A DNA stretch of 64,000 bases from NCBI GenBank assembly GCA_039881045.1, contig JAYWVB010000003.1, positions 434,001 to 498,000 of the forward strand. Direction: 5' to 3'. Both the position numbers and the translations under genes were made by a program. Positions 30,557 to 41,057 of this stretch are shown here, piece by piece; within the stretch, counting starts at the first letter, position 1; each line of letters opens with the position of its first letter. A model generated the notes under the pieces. The model saw only the letters and a program-made list of their open reading frames with translations, did not search any database and was not told the origin of the DNA. The DNA comes from Chaetomium olivaceum. Lineage: Eukaryota; Ascomycota; Sordariomycetes; Sordariales; Chaetomiaceae.

Positions 30557-32116
30557 ATGCCCAACCCTAACCCCGCACCACCACGGCCACAACCACAACT
30601 CCAACCTCCCACCACCAGAACAAGAGAAATAAAAGGAAAAGAAGAAAATGAAGCTGAGCAAAAAATGATAAACCCAATTGTCTCCCTCGACCCAACAACC
30701 CCGCTCGACCCCAAACCCCTCATCTCCGACATCCTCCGCACCCGCTACTGTGTGCCGGGCTCTGTCTTTCTAGTCGAGTCGGTCGAGCGCAGCATCCCGG
30801 TTGCTGTGCCTGGCTCTGATCCTGATGTTGGCCTCCGTGGTGGACGGCGGTCATCGCGGCGGCAGGGCCGGGAGCGGGTGGTTAGGCTGCTGCTGGGGGA
30901 CGGGGAGCTGTGCGTGCAGGCCTTTGTGAGGGGGGAGATTCATTGCTTTGTGGATGGGGGTGGCGTGTATGAGGGGTGTTATGTGAGGTTGGATCGGTTT
31001 TGGTTGGGGAGGTGGATGGGGAGGTGGATGATGGGGCGGAGGAGGGGGAGAGAGGGAGAGTGGTGTATTTGGTCGTGGGGAATATGGTTACGGTTGGGTG
31101 GAATGAGGAATATCTTGGGATTTTGAGGAGGGAGAGGGAAGAGGTGGCGGAGAGAGAGAGGCGACTGCAACTTGGAAAGGGGGGGGGTTATGCGGAACAG
31201 GCAGAAGGGGGACTGGCTGTGGGAGATGATGCTCGAGAGCACATGGCCGGGGAAGTAGAGGAGTATGAGGATGCCGATTTCCTGGATCAACTGACGGCAG
31301 TTGAAGAGACTGGGGGTCTACAGGCGCCACGGCGGAAGAAACAGCCATCGCAAATACAGACGGAATACCGGGAGTCAACCCTCCAAAACCCGCACCACAG
31401 GACCCCAACAAACTGGACTACATCTCCGACTCCGACTCTGACTCGGCCTTTGAGACCCTTGCGGTCTCTGCCGAGCGTGCATCACAACGCCGCATTCTCG
31501 CCTCCAGTCCCGGCCCCCGACAGGAAGTTCAAGCACCCATTATCAAGCAGAACCAAAATGACCACCACCGCCAAAACCACCAACATGCCCAAGCGAAACC
31601 GCAACCACAACAACTCCAGCAACAGCCCCAGCAACAACCCCAGCCACAACCACAACCCATAACCAAACCACGCCCCTGGCTACCCACCTCCGCAACCCAA
31701 TTCGTCAAACTCACCCAGCTCTCCCAAATCCCAAACCTCCCCTACCGCCAAAATTGGATGGTGAACGTGCTCGCCATCATAACCTCCCTCTCACCAGTTG
31801 AGCCTTCCCACATCGGGCCCTCCTTCGCGCAGCGCACGGCGCGCCTCACCGACATGAGCACCCCCAAGCAGGTGCTGCTGACCGTATATCTGGACCCGGA
31901 AGGCTTTGTGCCGCGCGAGGGCGGGGTGGTGTTGTTGCTGGGGTGAAGAATCATTTTTCGGAGGGGGGGTCGCTAAGGAAGTATGTTAGTGATGGGTTGC
32001 GGGGTGGGGAGAGTTGGTGGGTGGCGGCGGAGTCCGGGGGTTTGGGGTGGTGTAGGGCGGGGGTGGAGAGATTGGGGAGTTGGTGGAGGGAGAAGATGAG
32101 GGAAGGGAGGGCGTGA
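30557..32116 (+). CDS. Uncharacterised protein with a probable C-terminal OB-fold; three -1 frameshifts
   Basis: Starts are uncertain: ATG 30557 (MPNPNP) or 30665 (MINPIVSLDPTTPLDPKPL). Four coding segments follow, each one frame back from the last, with breaks at G runs 31006-31009, 31312-31316 and 31940-31943. Adding one base at each gives 520 (or 484) residues ending WWREKMREGRA at 32116. The N-terminal domain is beta-rich (VRLLLGDGELCVQAFVRGEI, RVVYLVVGNMVTVGWNEEYL). The middle is acidic and Gln/Pro/Asn-rich (DYISDSDSDSAFETL). The C-terminal 140 residues (MVNVLAIITSLSPVEPSHIG, RTARLTDMSTPKQVLLTVYL, DPEGFVPREGGVVLLLG, VKNHFSEGGSLRKYVSD, SWWVAA) look like an OB-fold with strand pattern and a GSLRKY motif of the kind seen in single-strand DNA binding proteins. 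I do not recognise a named family. Binding to nucleic acid is inference from fold pattern. Confidence 0.7.
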
Positions 32117-32993
32117 AAGGGGATAAGGGGTGGTTGTTGGGGCTGAGAAGAGGTATACCTCGTTTGTGTTGGAGAACTGAGCCAGTCACACTAGGGTGAC
32201 TTTGTTTCCACTTTGTCTATCGTGTCTGAATGGAGTGTGTGATTGTGGTGACGGAATTATCATTGTCTGACTGGTGTGTGACGAAAAGAGGGTAGGTAGT
32301 TTGAATAGCTGTTTGGCCACAAAAACTGGATTCAGAAACAGATTTTCACTCTTGCTTTGTTATCTATATCAACGCGTGACTCCAGACGCGTCGACCATGA
32401 ACAAATCAGCTAAGGTTCAAACGCACGGTCATCAGCAAAACATGAACGCTAAAGAATGTCTCCTGGAAGGAACAAACGCGTTACCTGTATGCCTGTATCT
32501 CTATACTGAACTTCACACAACCACCGTCTATTCTATACTCAAGTAACTCGTGTATGATACAAGATATAGTTGAGCTAATCCTGACAATCCCATGATCGTT
32601 AGACTTGATGCTTTGTACTATCTTGATGATATAGCTCTGGATTCACATGGTGGGTAGTTCTGATAATAAGTTATTCTTTCGTCCGAGTATGTAGAAGACG
32701 CGCTTGGTCGCGTCATGAATATTCTAATAATTCTGAGAACTTTGTGGGATTTGTTGATTCCCTTTCTTGATTTCTTATCTCTCCTCGACCCGAGTTTGAA
32801 TTTCTCTCCTCCGTCCTCGCTCACATAACCGCCCCCCCCCCCCCCCCCCTCCTCCCAACCAACACCAAACCAACTCCCCCTTCGCCAGTCTCCCCTCCCG
32901 TTTTCTCTGCTTCCCCGCCGACCTCGTTTCTCGCTGCCTTGCTCCCCGCCTCGTTTCTTGCTGCCTCCCCCCGAGGCCCCTACCAGACCGAGG
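32117..32993. promoter_or_regulatory. Intergenic with an 18-bp poly-C run upstream of the F-box gene
   Basis: About 880 bp. An uninterrupted run of 18 C lies at 32832-32849, followed by a C/T-rich leader up to the probable F-box start at 32994. No coding frame with conserved content. Confidence 0.6.
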
Positions 32994-34946
32994 ATGGCCG
33001 GGAACCTCGTGGCGCTCGTCAGCGCCGAAAGTGTTGTGGGGGTCCCAGAGCTGGCGCCCACATCCTCGGCTTCCTCGACGACCTCGAGGACCTCCGCAAC
33101 GCGGCGCTGACGAGCAGGCGCTTCAACCGCGCTGCTCACTTCCACCTCTGGGCGGCAATGAGGCTGCCATATCTCTACGTCGACCAGAGGTGGGCCGACC
33201 ATCGTCCCTTTTGGGAGCGCTTCTCGTCCTTCTTGGAGCGCAACACCGCTCTCCGGGTCGAGATGCCCGTGGTGGCCCCTGGCCTTTTCCAGGGGATCTC
33301 AGGGGAACGATGGGAGGCAGCGGTGAGCAGTGGGCTGGAGCCGCTGGACACGAGGTGGCTCCGCGCCAAAGAGGACCTCGACTTCTTCTTCGCCGGCCTC
33401 AAGGAGGCGCTTACGCGGGCACCACGGCTCCGCAACTTCGTCGCTCGGGACGTACCCCGAGTCCTGGACCTCGCCGTCCTCCTCCAGCGCCGTAAGTACC
33501 ATGTATAGCCCCTGTTTGATTTGCGTACTGACTATTTGTTGCTATAGACCGCCCCGAGCTCGTGTCCCTCGAGATCACCGCTTCGATGCGGGATACCTTT
33601 GGCTTCCTCTCCCTCCCGGCCTACAACATCGACGAGTGGAGGTTCCGGGTGCGCAAAGACCCGGGGTACACGGTGCCCCTGGGCAACACCGTCAACTTCG
33701 GCCTGGACATCGAGCTGCCGCCGGTGTTCAATTTCCCCCGCCTGCGCGTACTGGCCCTCAACAACATCCAGTACGATGGTCGCCGCCCCTCCCCCTTCCT
33801 CCAAAACGTCGCCGCTCTCCTCCAAGGCTCGCCGAGCCTTTCTCACCTCGAGCTCTCCCTCCGCCACTGGATTGCGGGCATCGGCCCGGATGGACAATCA
33901 AGGTTCATCCAGCACACCGTCAACAACCTCCCGGACGGCCCCCATGACGCCCTTGGGACACTGTGCCGTCAGTACCAGGAGGCTGGCGGCCAGCCCCTCC
34001 GCCTGAAAACCCTGACACTGGGTTACGGCTTTGAGATCAGGGACGAAGTCTCGCTCCGCCACGTCGGTCCGCTGCCGAGGCCCCATTACCTGGCCCTCCT
34101 CACCAACCTCACAACCCTCGAGGGCCTCCACCTGGAAAGCCTTCACTACAAAGACAGCTCTGGTATCCCAGAGCTGGGCGCAGACAACGGCTTCTCCCTC
34201 ATCGCGGCCAGCGTCCCCCCCCACAACACCCAACTCCCTCAACTGCGCAAGATCACCTGGCCCTGGAAGCGCGGCCAGCTCCTGCGCCAATTCTGGCAAA
34301 CCCCCAACGCCCACCTACAACAGCTCATCATCCGCATCGACACGCCCTCGCCACAGAGTGGTTCCAGCAAGAAGGCCAGCCCTACCCCTCCTGGGTCGGC
34401 GGGCGGCCGCGCCACCACACCCACGGGCAGAACGTCCAGCTCAGGGGCCTGGTCCTGCCCACCGACCTCATGTGCCCGCAGGAGTCGGAGCTCTTCCTCA
34501 GCTGGGTGCCCTGGATCACGGGGCTGCAGGCGCTCAAGATCCGCATGCCGCTGCTGACGGCCAACAACCACAAGCAACGCGGGGACGTGCACGCCAAGGG
34601 GAAGGGGTGCATGCAGACTTTCTGGCGGCGGGTGGAGCGGATGACGGAGCTGCGCGAGCTGTGGCTGGCCGACGGGCTGGGCGCGTGGCACCGGCCTGAG
34701 GGCGAGCCGGGCTGCTACGTCGACGAGCAGTATCCGACGGAGGCCGAGTTTCGCAAGCTCAGCGTGGGCATTGCCGAGAGGTGTCCGAGGCTGGTGTATC
34801 TCCGGATTCTGGACCGCGCGTGGCATGTTACGAGGCCGGCTGGGGCGGACCAGGTGAGGGATGTCACCTTGGAGGAGGTGGAGAGAGCACGGCTGGAGAA
34901 GGATATCCCGGATTCTTTCGACTTCAGCACGCCGAAATACTACTAA
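32994..34946 (+). CDS. F-box/LRR-like protein, two -1 frameshifts
   Basis: ATG 32994 (MAGNLVALVSAESVVGVPEL) leads into an F-box, APHILGFLDDLEDLRNAALT then SRRFNRAAHFHLW, only after one base is added at the CCC run 33057-33059. An intron at 33492-33547 (GTAAGT...CTGAC...TAG) joins LLQR to HRPELVSLEI. Leucine-rich, LRR-like strands follow (LRVLALNNIQYDG, LSHLELSLRHW, LKTLTLGYGFEI, LTTLEGLHLESLHY). A second -1 shift near 34340-34350 is needed to continue into ATEWFQQEGQPYPSW and the C-terminal part (MCPQESELFLSWVPWITGLQ ... SFDFSTPKYY). Corrected length is 632 residues, exactly divisible. F-box proteins recruit substrates to SCF ubiquitin ligases; fungal LRR-type members are highly variable and mostly unstudied. 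Its 3' end is copied several times downstream. Confidence 0.8.
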
Positions 34947-35670
34947 AGGGGCGCGAGTGTGACACGATTTCGTCGGCTCTTTTATTCATCGGTTCGACAC
35001 GACACTACACATACCTACTTATTTGTGGTCTTTTTTTATCAATGGCACCATTCAGAGGGGGGTTACGGGACAACATATTGCGGGTGAGGAGAGAGGGCAG
35101 CTTGAGAAGAACATCCCAATTCTTTCGACTTCGGCGCTCTAAAATACTGAAAGGGGGGTGTGGCACGATCTCACCAAGTCTCCGTTCATCGGTTCGGCGC
35201 GGCTTGAGAACGAGATACTGGATTCTTTCAACTCCAGCGCGCCAAAATGCCAAAGGGGAGCCTGACACGACATTTCCATACATCCACTTGAAATGGACAT
35301 CCCAGATTCTTTCAACTTCAGCACACCAGCAATACTAAAGGGGGGCGAGACACGACTTCGACAGCTCTCTCGCCCATCGACTCGGCACGACAGTGGCCAC
35401 ATACCTAACTTACTTGAGATGCTTTTTCAAGGGAGCCATTCAACGGGAGATGCGGGATGACATTGTGCAGGTGGAGAGAGTGCGTCTCGAGAAAGTTATC
35501 TCGGACTTTTCAACTTCAGCACGCCAAAATACAATGGGGGGTGTGACGCGAACTTGAAGGGTCTTTCGTTCAACAATTTGGCGCGACATTACACACCTCC
35601 CTACTTTACTTGCGATTCTTTCATCAAGTGCGGCATTCAACGGGAGATTTGCGGGATACCATTGCGGAGG
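34947..35670 (+). repeat. Decaying tandem array of the F-box gene's 3' end
   Basis: The last about 25 codons of the F-box gene plus its 3' flank recur as degenerate head-to-tail units. Copies of the CCnnATTCTTTCnACTTC core are centred near 35120, 35225, 35300 and 35505, each followed by AATAC-like remains of the TPKYY codons and then by a GTGTGACACGA-type flank (34962, 35160, 35265, 35348, 35545). Two units are about 190-200 bp (beginning about 34950 and 35340), and two are shortened to about 90-100 bp by internal deletion (beginning about 35155 and 35255). A fifth unit, beginning about 35535, decays before its coding core. None keeps an open frame. Confidence 0.75.
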
Positions 35671-36329
35671 AAGGGAGCGAGCCGTTTGGCTGCATCATAT
35701 GGTGTTATTTGGGGAGCATTTTAAGGAGTTGTGGGTTTAGATATCGCATATACGGAATAATCACGGCATTCTGAGGGAGGATACACTCAGATCTTGGGCC
35801 ACAGACAGCTCACAAGGGCTACAAGGCTACGCATTCGCTTCACTTTGCTATTAGACACAAAAATCGGGAAATGACTCGGATTAAGTCTTGACCTGGGTGA
35901 CCGACGTGCCTACTAGGTTGGCGTTTACCAGCATGCCTCTTTTAGTGGTTGTCATTGACAAGGTAGTAATCACATTCTACTCGTAGGTGACCACGGGCAA
36001 CACAGCCGACAAAGCCACATAACTAAATGATCGTATTTCTAATCTCATCACCTCCTCCTGAGAGGAAACCGTCGGGTATCGTAGACTGTAAGAGGCCCAA
36101 TCTAAAAGAAAAAAACAGTCCTGCAATAAATCCGCCATAGGGCTCCGCCAATGCAATCAATGAGTGAGTGAAAATGCAGATCAAGCAAGCCCGAACCGCC
36201 ACAGCACAGCCCTTGTGTATGTGTAAAAACAAAGGAAAAGTCCATCACTGTAAGTGGATAGATGGATGGTCCAGCCCAAAACCGATCCTGAGATCGACCG
36301 GCAGGTGGGTACTCTGATCAACTCATCCC
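35671..36329. other. Intergenic
   Basis: No gene seen. It forms the 3' flank of the TBC gene (minus strand, ends 36330). Confidence 0.5.
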
Positions 36330-39300
36330 TCACGGAGTTAGCAAACCGCCCAGGGCACCTCCACTACCGCTACTCCCAGCACCACCACCCTCGCCGCCCT
36401 CACGACTCCCAACCGGGCTAGGCGCGCGACTAGCACTCCTACTCAGGCCGCCCATAACCACCTCCTGGCTCACCACAGCCGGAACCACCCCGGCCTTCTG
36501 TCCCACACTCCCACCACCCATCACCATCCCATCATCCACCCCCCTCCCCTCCACCTGCACCTGCACCTCCACCCCCTTGCCCCCCGGGGTGGTGCCGCCC
36601 ATCTCGCCCTCCACGGCCCGCCTCCTCCTCGCCTCCACCTCCTCCCTCCGCACCAGCCGCCTCAACGCCTCGCTGGCCTGCACCAGCCCATCAATACTAA
36701 TCGCATGGTTGGTCATCTCATGGTTGATATACGTATACACTTCCGCCGGGCTCTCACACCGCAGCAGGTGCGACTCGTTCAGCTTCAGCAGCGCCAAGGC
36801 GACCTGGAACAGGAAAGCAGCAGCGTCCAGCGGCGAGCACAGCACGACGTCCCAGACGCGGAACAGGGCCTCGGCCGACAGGCAGTCGGTGAAGAGCGAG
36901 AGGAACCACTGGAAGGTCATGGTCTCGAGGTCGATGGACAGGTTGTCGAAGTGGGCGGAGAGTTTGGGCAGGACTTCGGCGACGTATTGGCGCAAGACGA
37001 CCTGGTCGGCGCGGGAGGCGAGCAGGGAGTGGTCGAAGTAGTGCGGGGGGAGGATGGTTTCGACCATGGAGCAGAGGATCCAGAAGGCGTCCTCGGCGGA
37101 GGGGGTGACGAGCAGCAGGTTGGCGACGACCAGGTTCATGCCCTGGCAGTAGCCGACGTCGGGGTTGCGGCGGGAGTAGGCGAGGAGCACGTCGTGGAGT
37201 TTCTGGACGCCGGGCCCCTTGCGGAAGAAGATGTTGTCGGTAAGGGTACGGGTGATGTCGGCTTTGATCTGGGCGACGACTTGGGGGTCGTCGGAGGATT
37301 CCGGGCGGGCCATGAGCGAGGCGTAGTAGCCCGGGATGCGCAGCGCGTTGGCGCCGCAGCATTCAGACCAGATCTTGGAGCGCGAGGCGACGGGGATGCC
37401 GCCGAGGACGAGCTGGCGGAACTCGTTGGCCTTGGCGCGGCCGACCTTGCCTTGGATGCCGAGGCTGGCGACGCCGATCAGTTCGCCGTCGCCGAGGCGG
37501 GTTTCAGGCATGACGGCTGTGGCGCGTTGGAAGCGGGCTTCGGCAGCGGCGGCGGCAGCTGCTGCTGCGGCCTCGCCGTCTCGCTTCCGCTCTGCTCTGA
37601 CCTTTCGGAGGAAGTCGTTCCAGCGGACCGTCTTTTCCCGCTGTAGGGTATCGTGTAGATTGTTTAGGTTTTCGAGGAGCATCCTAACCGGCTCCGCGTC
37701 TTCTTTTGCGAGCGTTGCTGCAGGCGGTTGCTCGCACTCGGGTCGGGATTGGGTCTCGGCGTCGCTTGGTGTTATCGCCGCCGTGGTTGTAGCAGACGGC
37801 ACGAAACCCCGGTCTTCCGACATCATGCTGGGTGAATGGCCCGGCGACTTGGGCGGTTCGACGGCTTCTAGCACCTCAAAGCCCTGGGCGCTGATCAGAG
37901 GCGTGTGTGAGAGTAGCTCCGTGGGGAAGGTCGCGATCTTGAGGTAGTCCTGCCACCTCTTGGGCTTGGCGTCCTCACGAGGCTCTTCGGACGAACAGGG
38001 CGTGCCGGGCCGCCCGTCGCTCCCGACGCTAACCTTCCCGCTGGAGCTGTCCTCCAACAGCACCGGCGAAAGTCCGTGTCGGCCATGGATCATTTCCGCA
38101 CGGCTATTCTTTTTGGCATGACCGGCCATTTGGGCGGCCTCCCGCTCGCGTTTCTTCCGTCGCTGGTCGTAGATGAAGCCAAAGCGGTCCGTGAGGAAGT
38201 CGGCGCCAACGTGATTGTTGTAGATATGTGTCAGGGTTGGCGGCTGGGCTTCGGGCGGCAGAATGGTGTCCATCTCGACGGGGCCGTAGTTTTGGTGCGG
38301 CGCAACCGGGTCTCCGCCAGGGGTCGATACCATAGTGTCCCAGCGCTCCGGAGGCTGGGTTCGCGATGGGACATCGATGGGCCGGACAGGGCCGACGGGT
38401 CGACGCATCGCCATCAGAGCTTTCGGGCCGCCTTGCGCTGATACGGCACGAGCCGAACCACCCGTATTGATACTTGAGCTTGATTGCGTCCTCATCAGGT
38501 CCCTTTCTTGGGCGTTGGTTGTGCGCCCGCGGACATCGCCATCACGCCCCGCTGCCGCACCACCTGCCACAAGCCGCAAAGCCATGCTTGCTAGCGACGG
38601 TTTTCGGGAGGCATTGCTCGAGTTGACACTGGATGCTCTACTAGAGCTACGCACAGAACCCTCCTCGGCGGGTTGAATAGGTCTTCCTGGAGCGCCGGCC
38701 GCCGTTCTGTTGGCGTGGCTTTCACAACAGCGGGTGGTTGCTTGCTGGCCTCTCTCATCGTGTTATTAGGTCGTCCGGACTTTTTGACCGTGCCGCCGCC
38801 CCACAGGTAATCTTTCCAGCCTCGTGTTGAGCCTCTCGCATTGTCGTTTCCTGTGCCGGCAGGCAAGGGCACCGAGCTGGGCCGGATGGTGGCGTCGTCC
38901 AAGACGTGACTTGGAAAGGGATGTCTGAGGTCTTGGGTCATCGCATCGGTCATGAGGTCCGAAAGGCCTTCCCCGGACCCCCGCCGGGACACCCCATTTG
39001 CCCTTGCTTCCTGGTCCATGGCGCGCAGCCGTGTCTCCATATCCAGGCTGGATAGGCCACATTCCAGGACAATCTTGCGCAGCGCCCGCTCCCGTTCCTC
39101 TGCCCGGCGGCGCATTTGTACGATCTGGACATCCCGCTGTGCCAGGTCTTCGGCGATCTGGCGCACCAGGTTAACCGCGCCGTGGCGGGCAATCAAGCGC
39201 TCGATATGCTCGTCGTCGGCGAGGTGCAGAGCCCCGGGGATCTTACGTGAAGCCAGCGGCGCATCCTCAAACAGGCCGCCGCGCGCGGGTGATACTGCCG

Positions 39301-39721
39301 TGCTTGTAAGATGATCGACGGTCGTAGACGGCTGCAGTTGGCCTAGTTGGTCTTGTTGTTTGTTTTGCTCGTTTTGCTCGTTTTGTTCCTGCGCCTGTCC
39401 CTCTTCCAGTCCCTGCCCCTCTCCCTGATCGGAAGTGACCAGGCTCAGCCCAGACGCTTTTCGAGATGAGATCACCGGCGTCATATCATTATCGCTGCGA
39501 AAGAAACTGGACCGTTCTTCGCGGGGCGAGTCGGGAGAGAAGGAGGGGAACGAGGTCAACGACTTGTCGGAGGGTGCGATGGAGGACGCCGAGCTCGACG
39601 GTTGTGATGTCAGCTTCTTTCGGGCGCGGGCAGTCGATCGATGGCTCCTTATTGAGGTGGCAGATTGTTGTGATACAGAGCGCTCAAGGGGGGCCGAGAA
39701 AGTAGCTGTCGTCGACTCCAT
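36330..39721 (-). CDS. TBC-domain Rab GTPase-activating protein, one -1 frameshift
   Basis: Two coding segments in adjacent frames: 39721 to about 38672 (MESTTATFSAPLERSVSQQS ... QEDLFNP) and about 38670 to 36330 (AEEGSVRSSSRASSVNSSN ... LGGLLTP). One base is missing at the GGG run 38670-38672; with it the protein is about 1130 residues. The N-terminal third is Ser-rich and disordered, with a coiled-coil stretch (ERLIARHGAVNLVRQIAEDL). The TBC domain is complete: GGIPVASRSKIWSEC, IKADITRTLTDN (arginine finger), NPDVGYCQGMNLV (glutamine finger), FDHSLLASRADQVV and FRVWDVVLCS. Both catalytic fingers are present, so GAP activity is expected. The Rab partner cannot be named. Ala/Gly/Pro-rich C-terminal tail. 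Confidence 0.88.
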
Positions 39722-40428
39722 GTCGGCGTGTGAAATTGTCGCATCGTAGGTGGTGAATCGCGTGGTTAGATGGTGTTGCGGGCGTGCAACAAGCTTCAGC
39801 GGGGCAATTCAGCACTATCCATGCGCTTCGGCTGATATTGCTGGTGTTGTTGGTTGGGTCACCTGCTCGTCCCACCTCTTTTAACACCGTGACGGGTATA
39901 CGGGTTTGTTTTGCAGAAGAGTAAAGGTGGAAACAAAAAGAACCTGGAAGGTGGGATTTCCCAGATGGAACCTGGAAATCTCAAATAAGGTAATCGGCCG
40001 TCGCCGTCGTCATTGGAAGCTCCAGGCCGTCTCGGTGTTGCACGAGTGTGTCATGCAGGACTGCGCTTCATGCCGCTCCCTGCCTGGAAGAAGGTCCAGT
40101 TGGGCCTAGCCCGCGGTCATCTCAGCGGGAGATGCTCGGCTTTTACGGCAGCTGATTGGGTTACAATGCCAAGAATGTGTGGAAATGCCCCACAGTGTTC
40201 CAGTCTGTTGGAAGCTCCAGCGCCTTCCAGATTTCCTGCATCTGCATTCAACTCTCCAAGTTTTCGTTTCATCAGATTCTTGGTGGACTCACTTGTCTCG
40301 TTTGTCTTTACCAAGTACACTGCTCTGCCATTTATTCCGTACATCCAATGTAACAACTTCCATTCAATATTCTAGAGGAAGCATTTTCGGTCCGTATCAC
40401 ACAACTTCTATAGATATATAACCTCAGG
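39722..40428. promoter_or_regulatory. Upstream region of the TBC gene
   Basis: About 700 bp 5' of the TBC start (minus strand, 39721). No coding frame of note. Confidence 0.5.
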
Positions 40429-40640
40429 AAACGAATAATAAAAGAAGTAAATAACTAGAATAAAAAGGAAAAATAAGATAAGAAAAGGGAAGGGAAGAGA
40501 AGGGAGTATAAACTAAGAGAAAAAGGGGAAATACGGAAAAGAAAATAAAGAAAATATAAACTAAACAAGAAAATAAGAGAGAAGAAAATCAAGTAAAAGA
40601 AAAGAGAAAGGAAAGAAAGAAAGAGAATAACTTATAGATG
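40402..40640. repeat. AT-rich polypurine tract with similar flanks
   Basis: From about 40430 to 40630 the plus strand is almost only A and G with scattered T (AAAGAAGTAAATAAC..., GGGAAGGGAAGAGAAGGGA...), sharply different from the surrounding GC-rich DNA. Both edges carry a similar short motif: AACTTCTATAGAT at 40403-40415 and AACTTATAGAT at 40629-40639. It may be a low-complexity expansion or an insertion with imperfect target duplication; nothing coding is present. Confidence 0.65.
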
Positions 40641-41057
40641 TCACGGATATGGCCACATGCAGCGGCCAAGCGGGACCGCGCTGGGAGCGGCCCGAGCCAA
40701 TCATTGAGAATGGGGCATCAGCCAATAAGAAACGGATCGTTGAGGCAAATCCACGATCCAGGGGATCGTGGATTTGCCTACAGAGCTGCTCGTTCACGAC
40801 ATATAGCGTCCCTCCACGACCAGCAGGTATTTATCCTGCCAGTTCATCTTCGTCCGCCCGTCGATCGGAGACCTCCTGAGCTAGGCAACGCGAACCTGTC
40901 CACATCCGCGTCTTGGCGGACCCGTGGATCGTATCTTCCAAGAACCAATATCTGGAGTGGATAGTGATCATATTACCGTTAATACTTGCGGCTGCTGTTC
41001 TGAAAGATTCATACAATAGATATCGCGGAATTTGATACGCTCTCAAAATCTACCAGA
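40641..41057. other. Intergenic with hairpin
   Basis: About 420 bp between the purine tract and the orphan gene's stop codon. It contains the perfect hairpin described separately and no coding sequence I can support. Confidence 0.5.
40743..40779. repeat. Perfect inverted repeat, 17-bp arms, 3-nt loop
   Basis: AGGCAAATCCACGATCC at 40743-40759 and its exact reverse complement at 40763-40779, separated by AGG. It lies about 100 bp from the purine tract, in a segment without genes. A related GTGGATCGTAT occurs near 40922. It could be the fused ends of a small inverted-repeat element or a transcription-termination hairpin; neither can be shown here. Confidence 0.85.

Noticed and set aside
31000..31945. 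Programmed -1 ribosomal frameshifting in the OB-fold gene
   Set aside because: Three sites in one gene and similar sites in unrelated genes; no slippery heptamer plus pseudoknot arrangement was evident. Missing bases explain all.
34947..35670. CRISPR-like array
   Set aside because: Eukaryotic context; units are degenerate copies of a gene's 3' end of variable length, without regular spacers.
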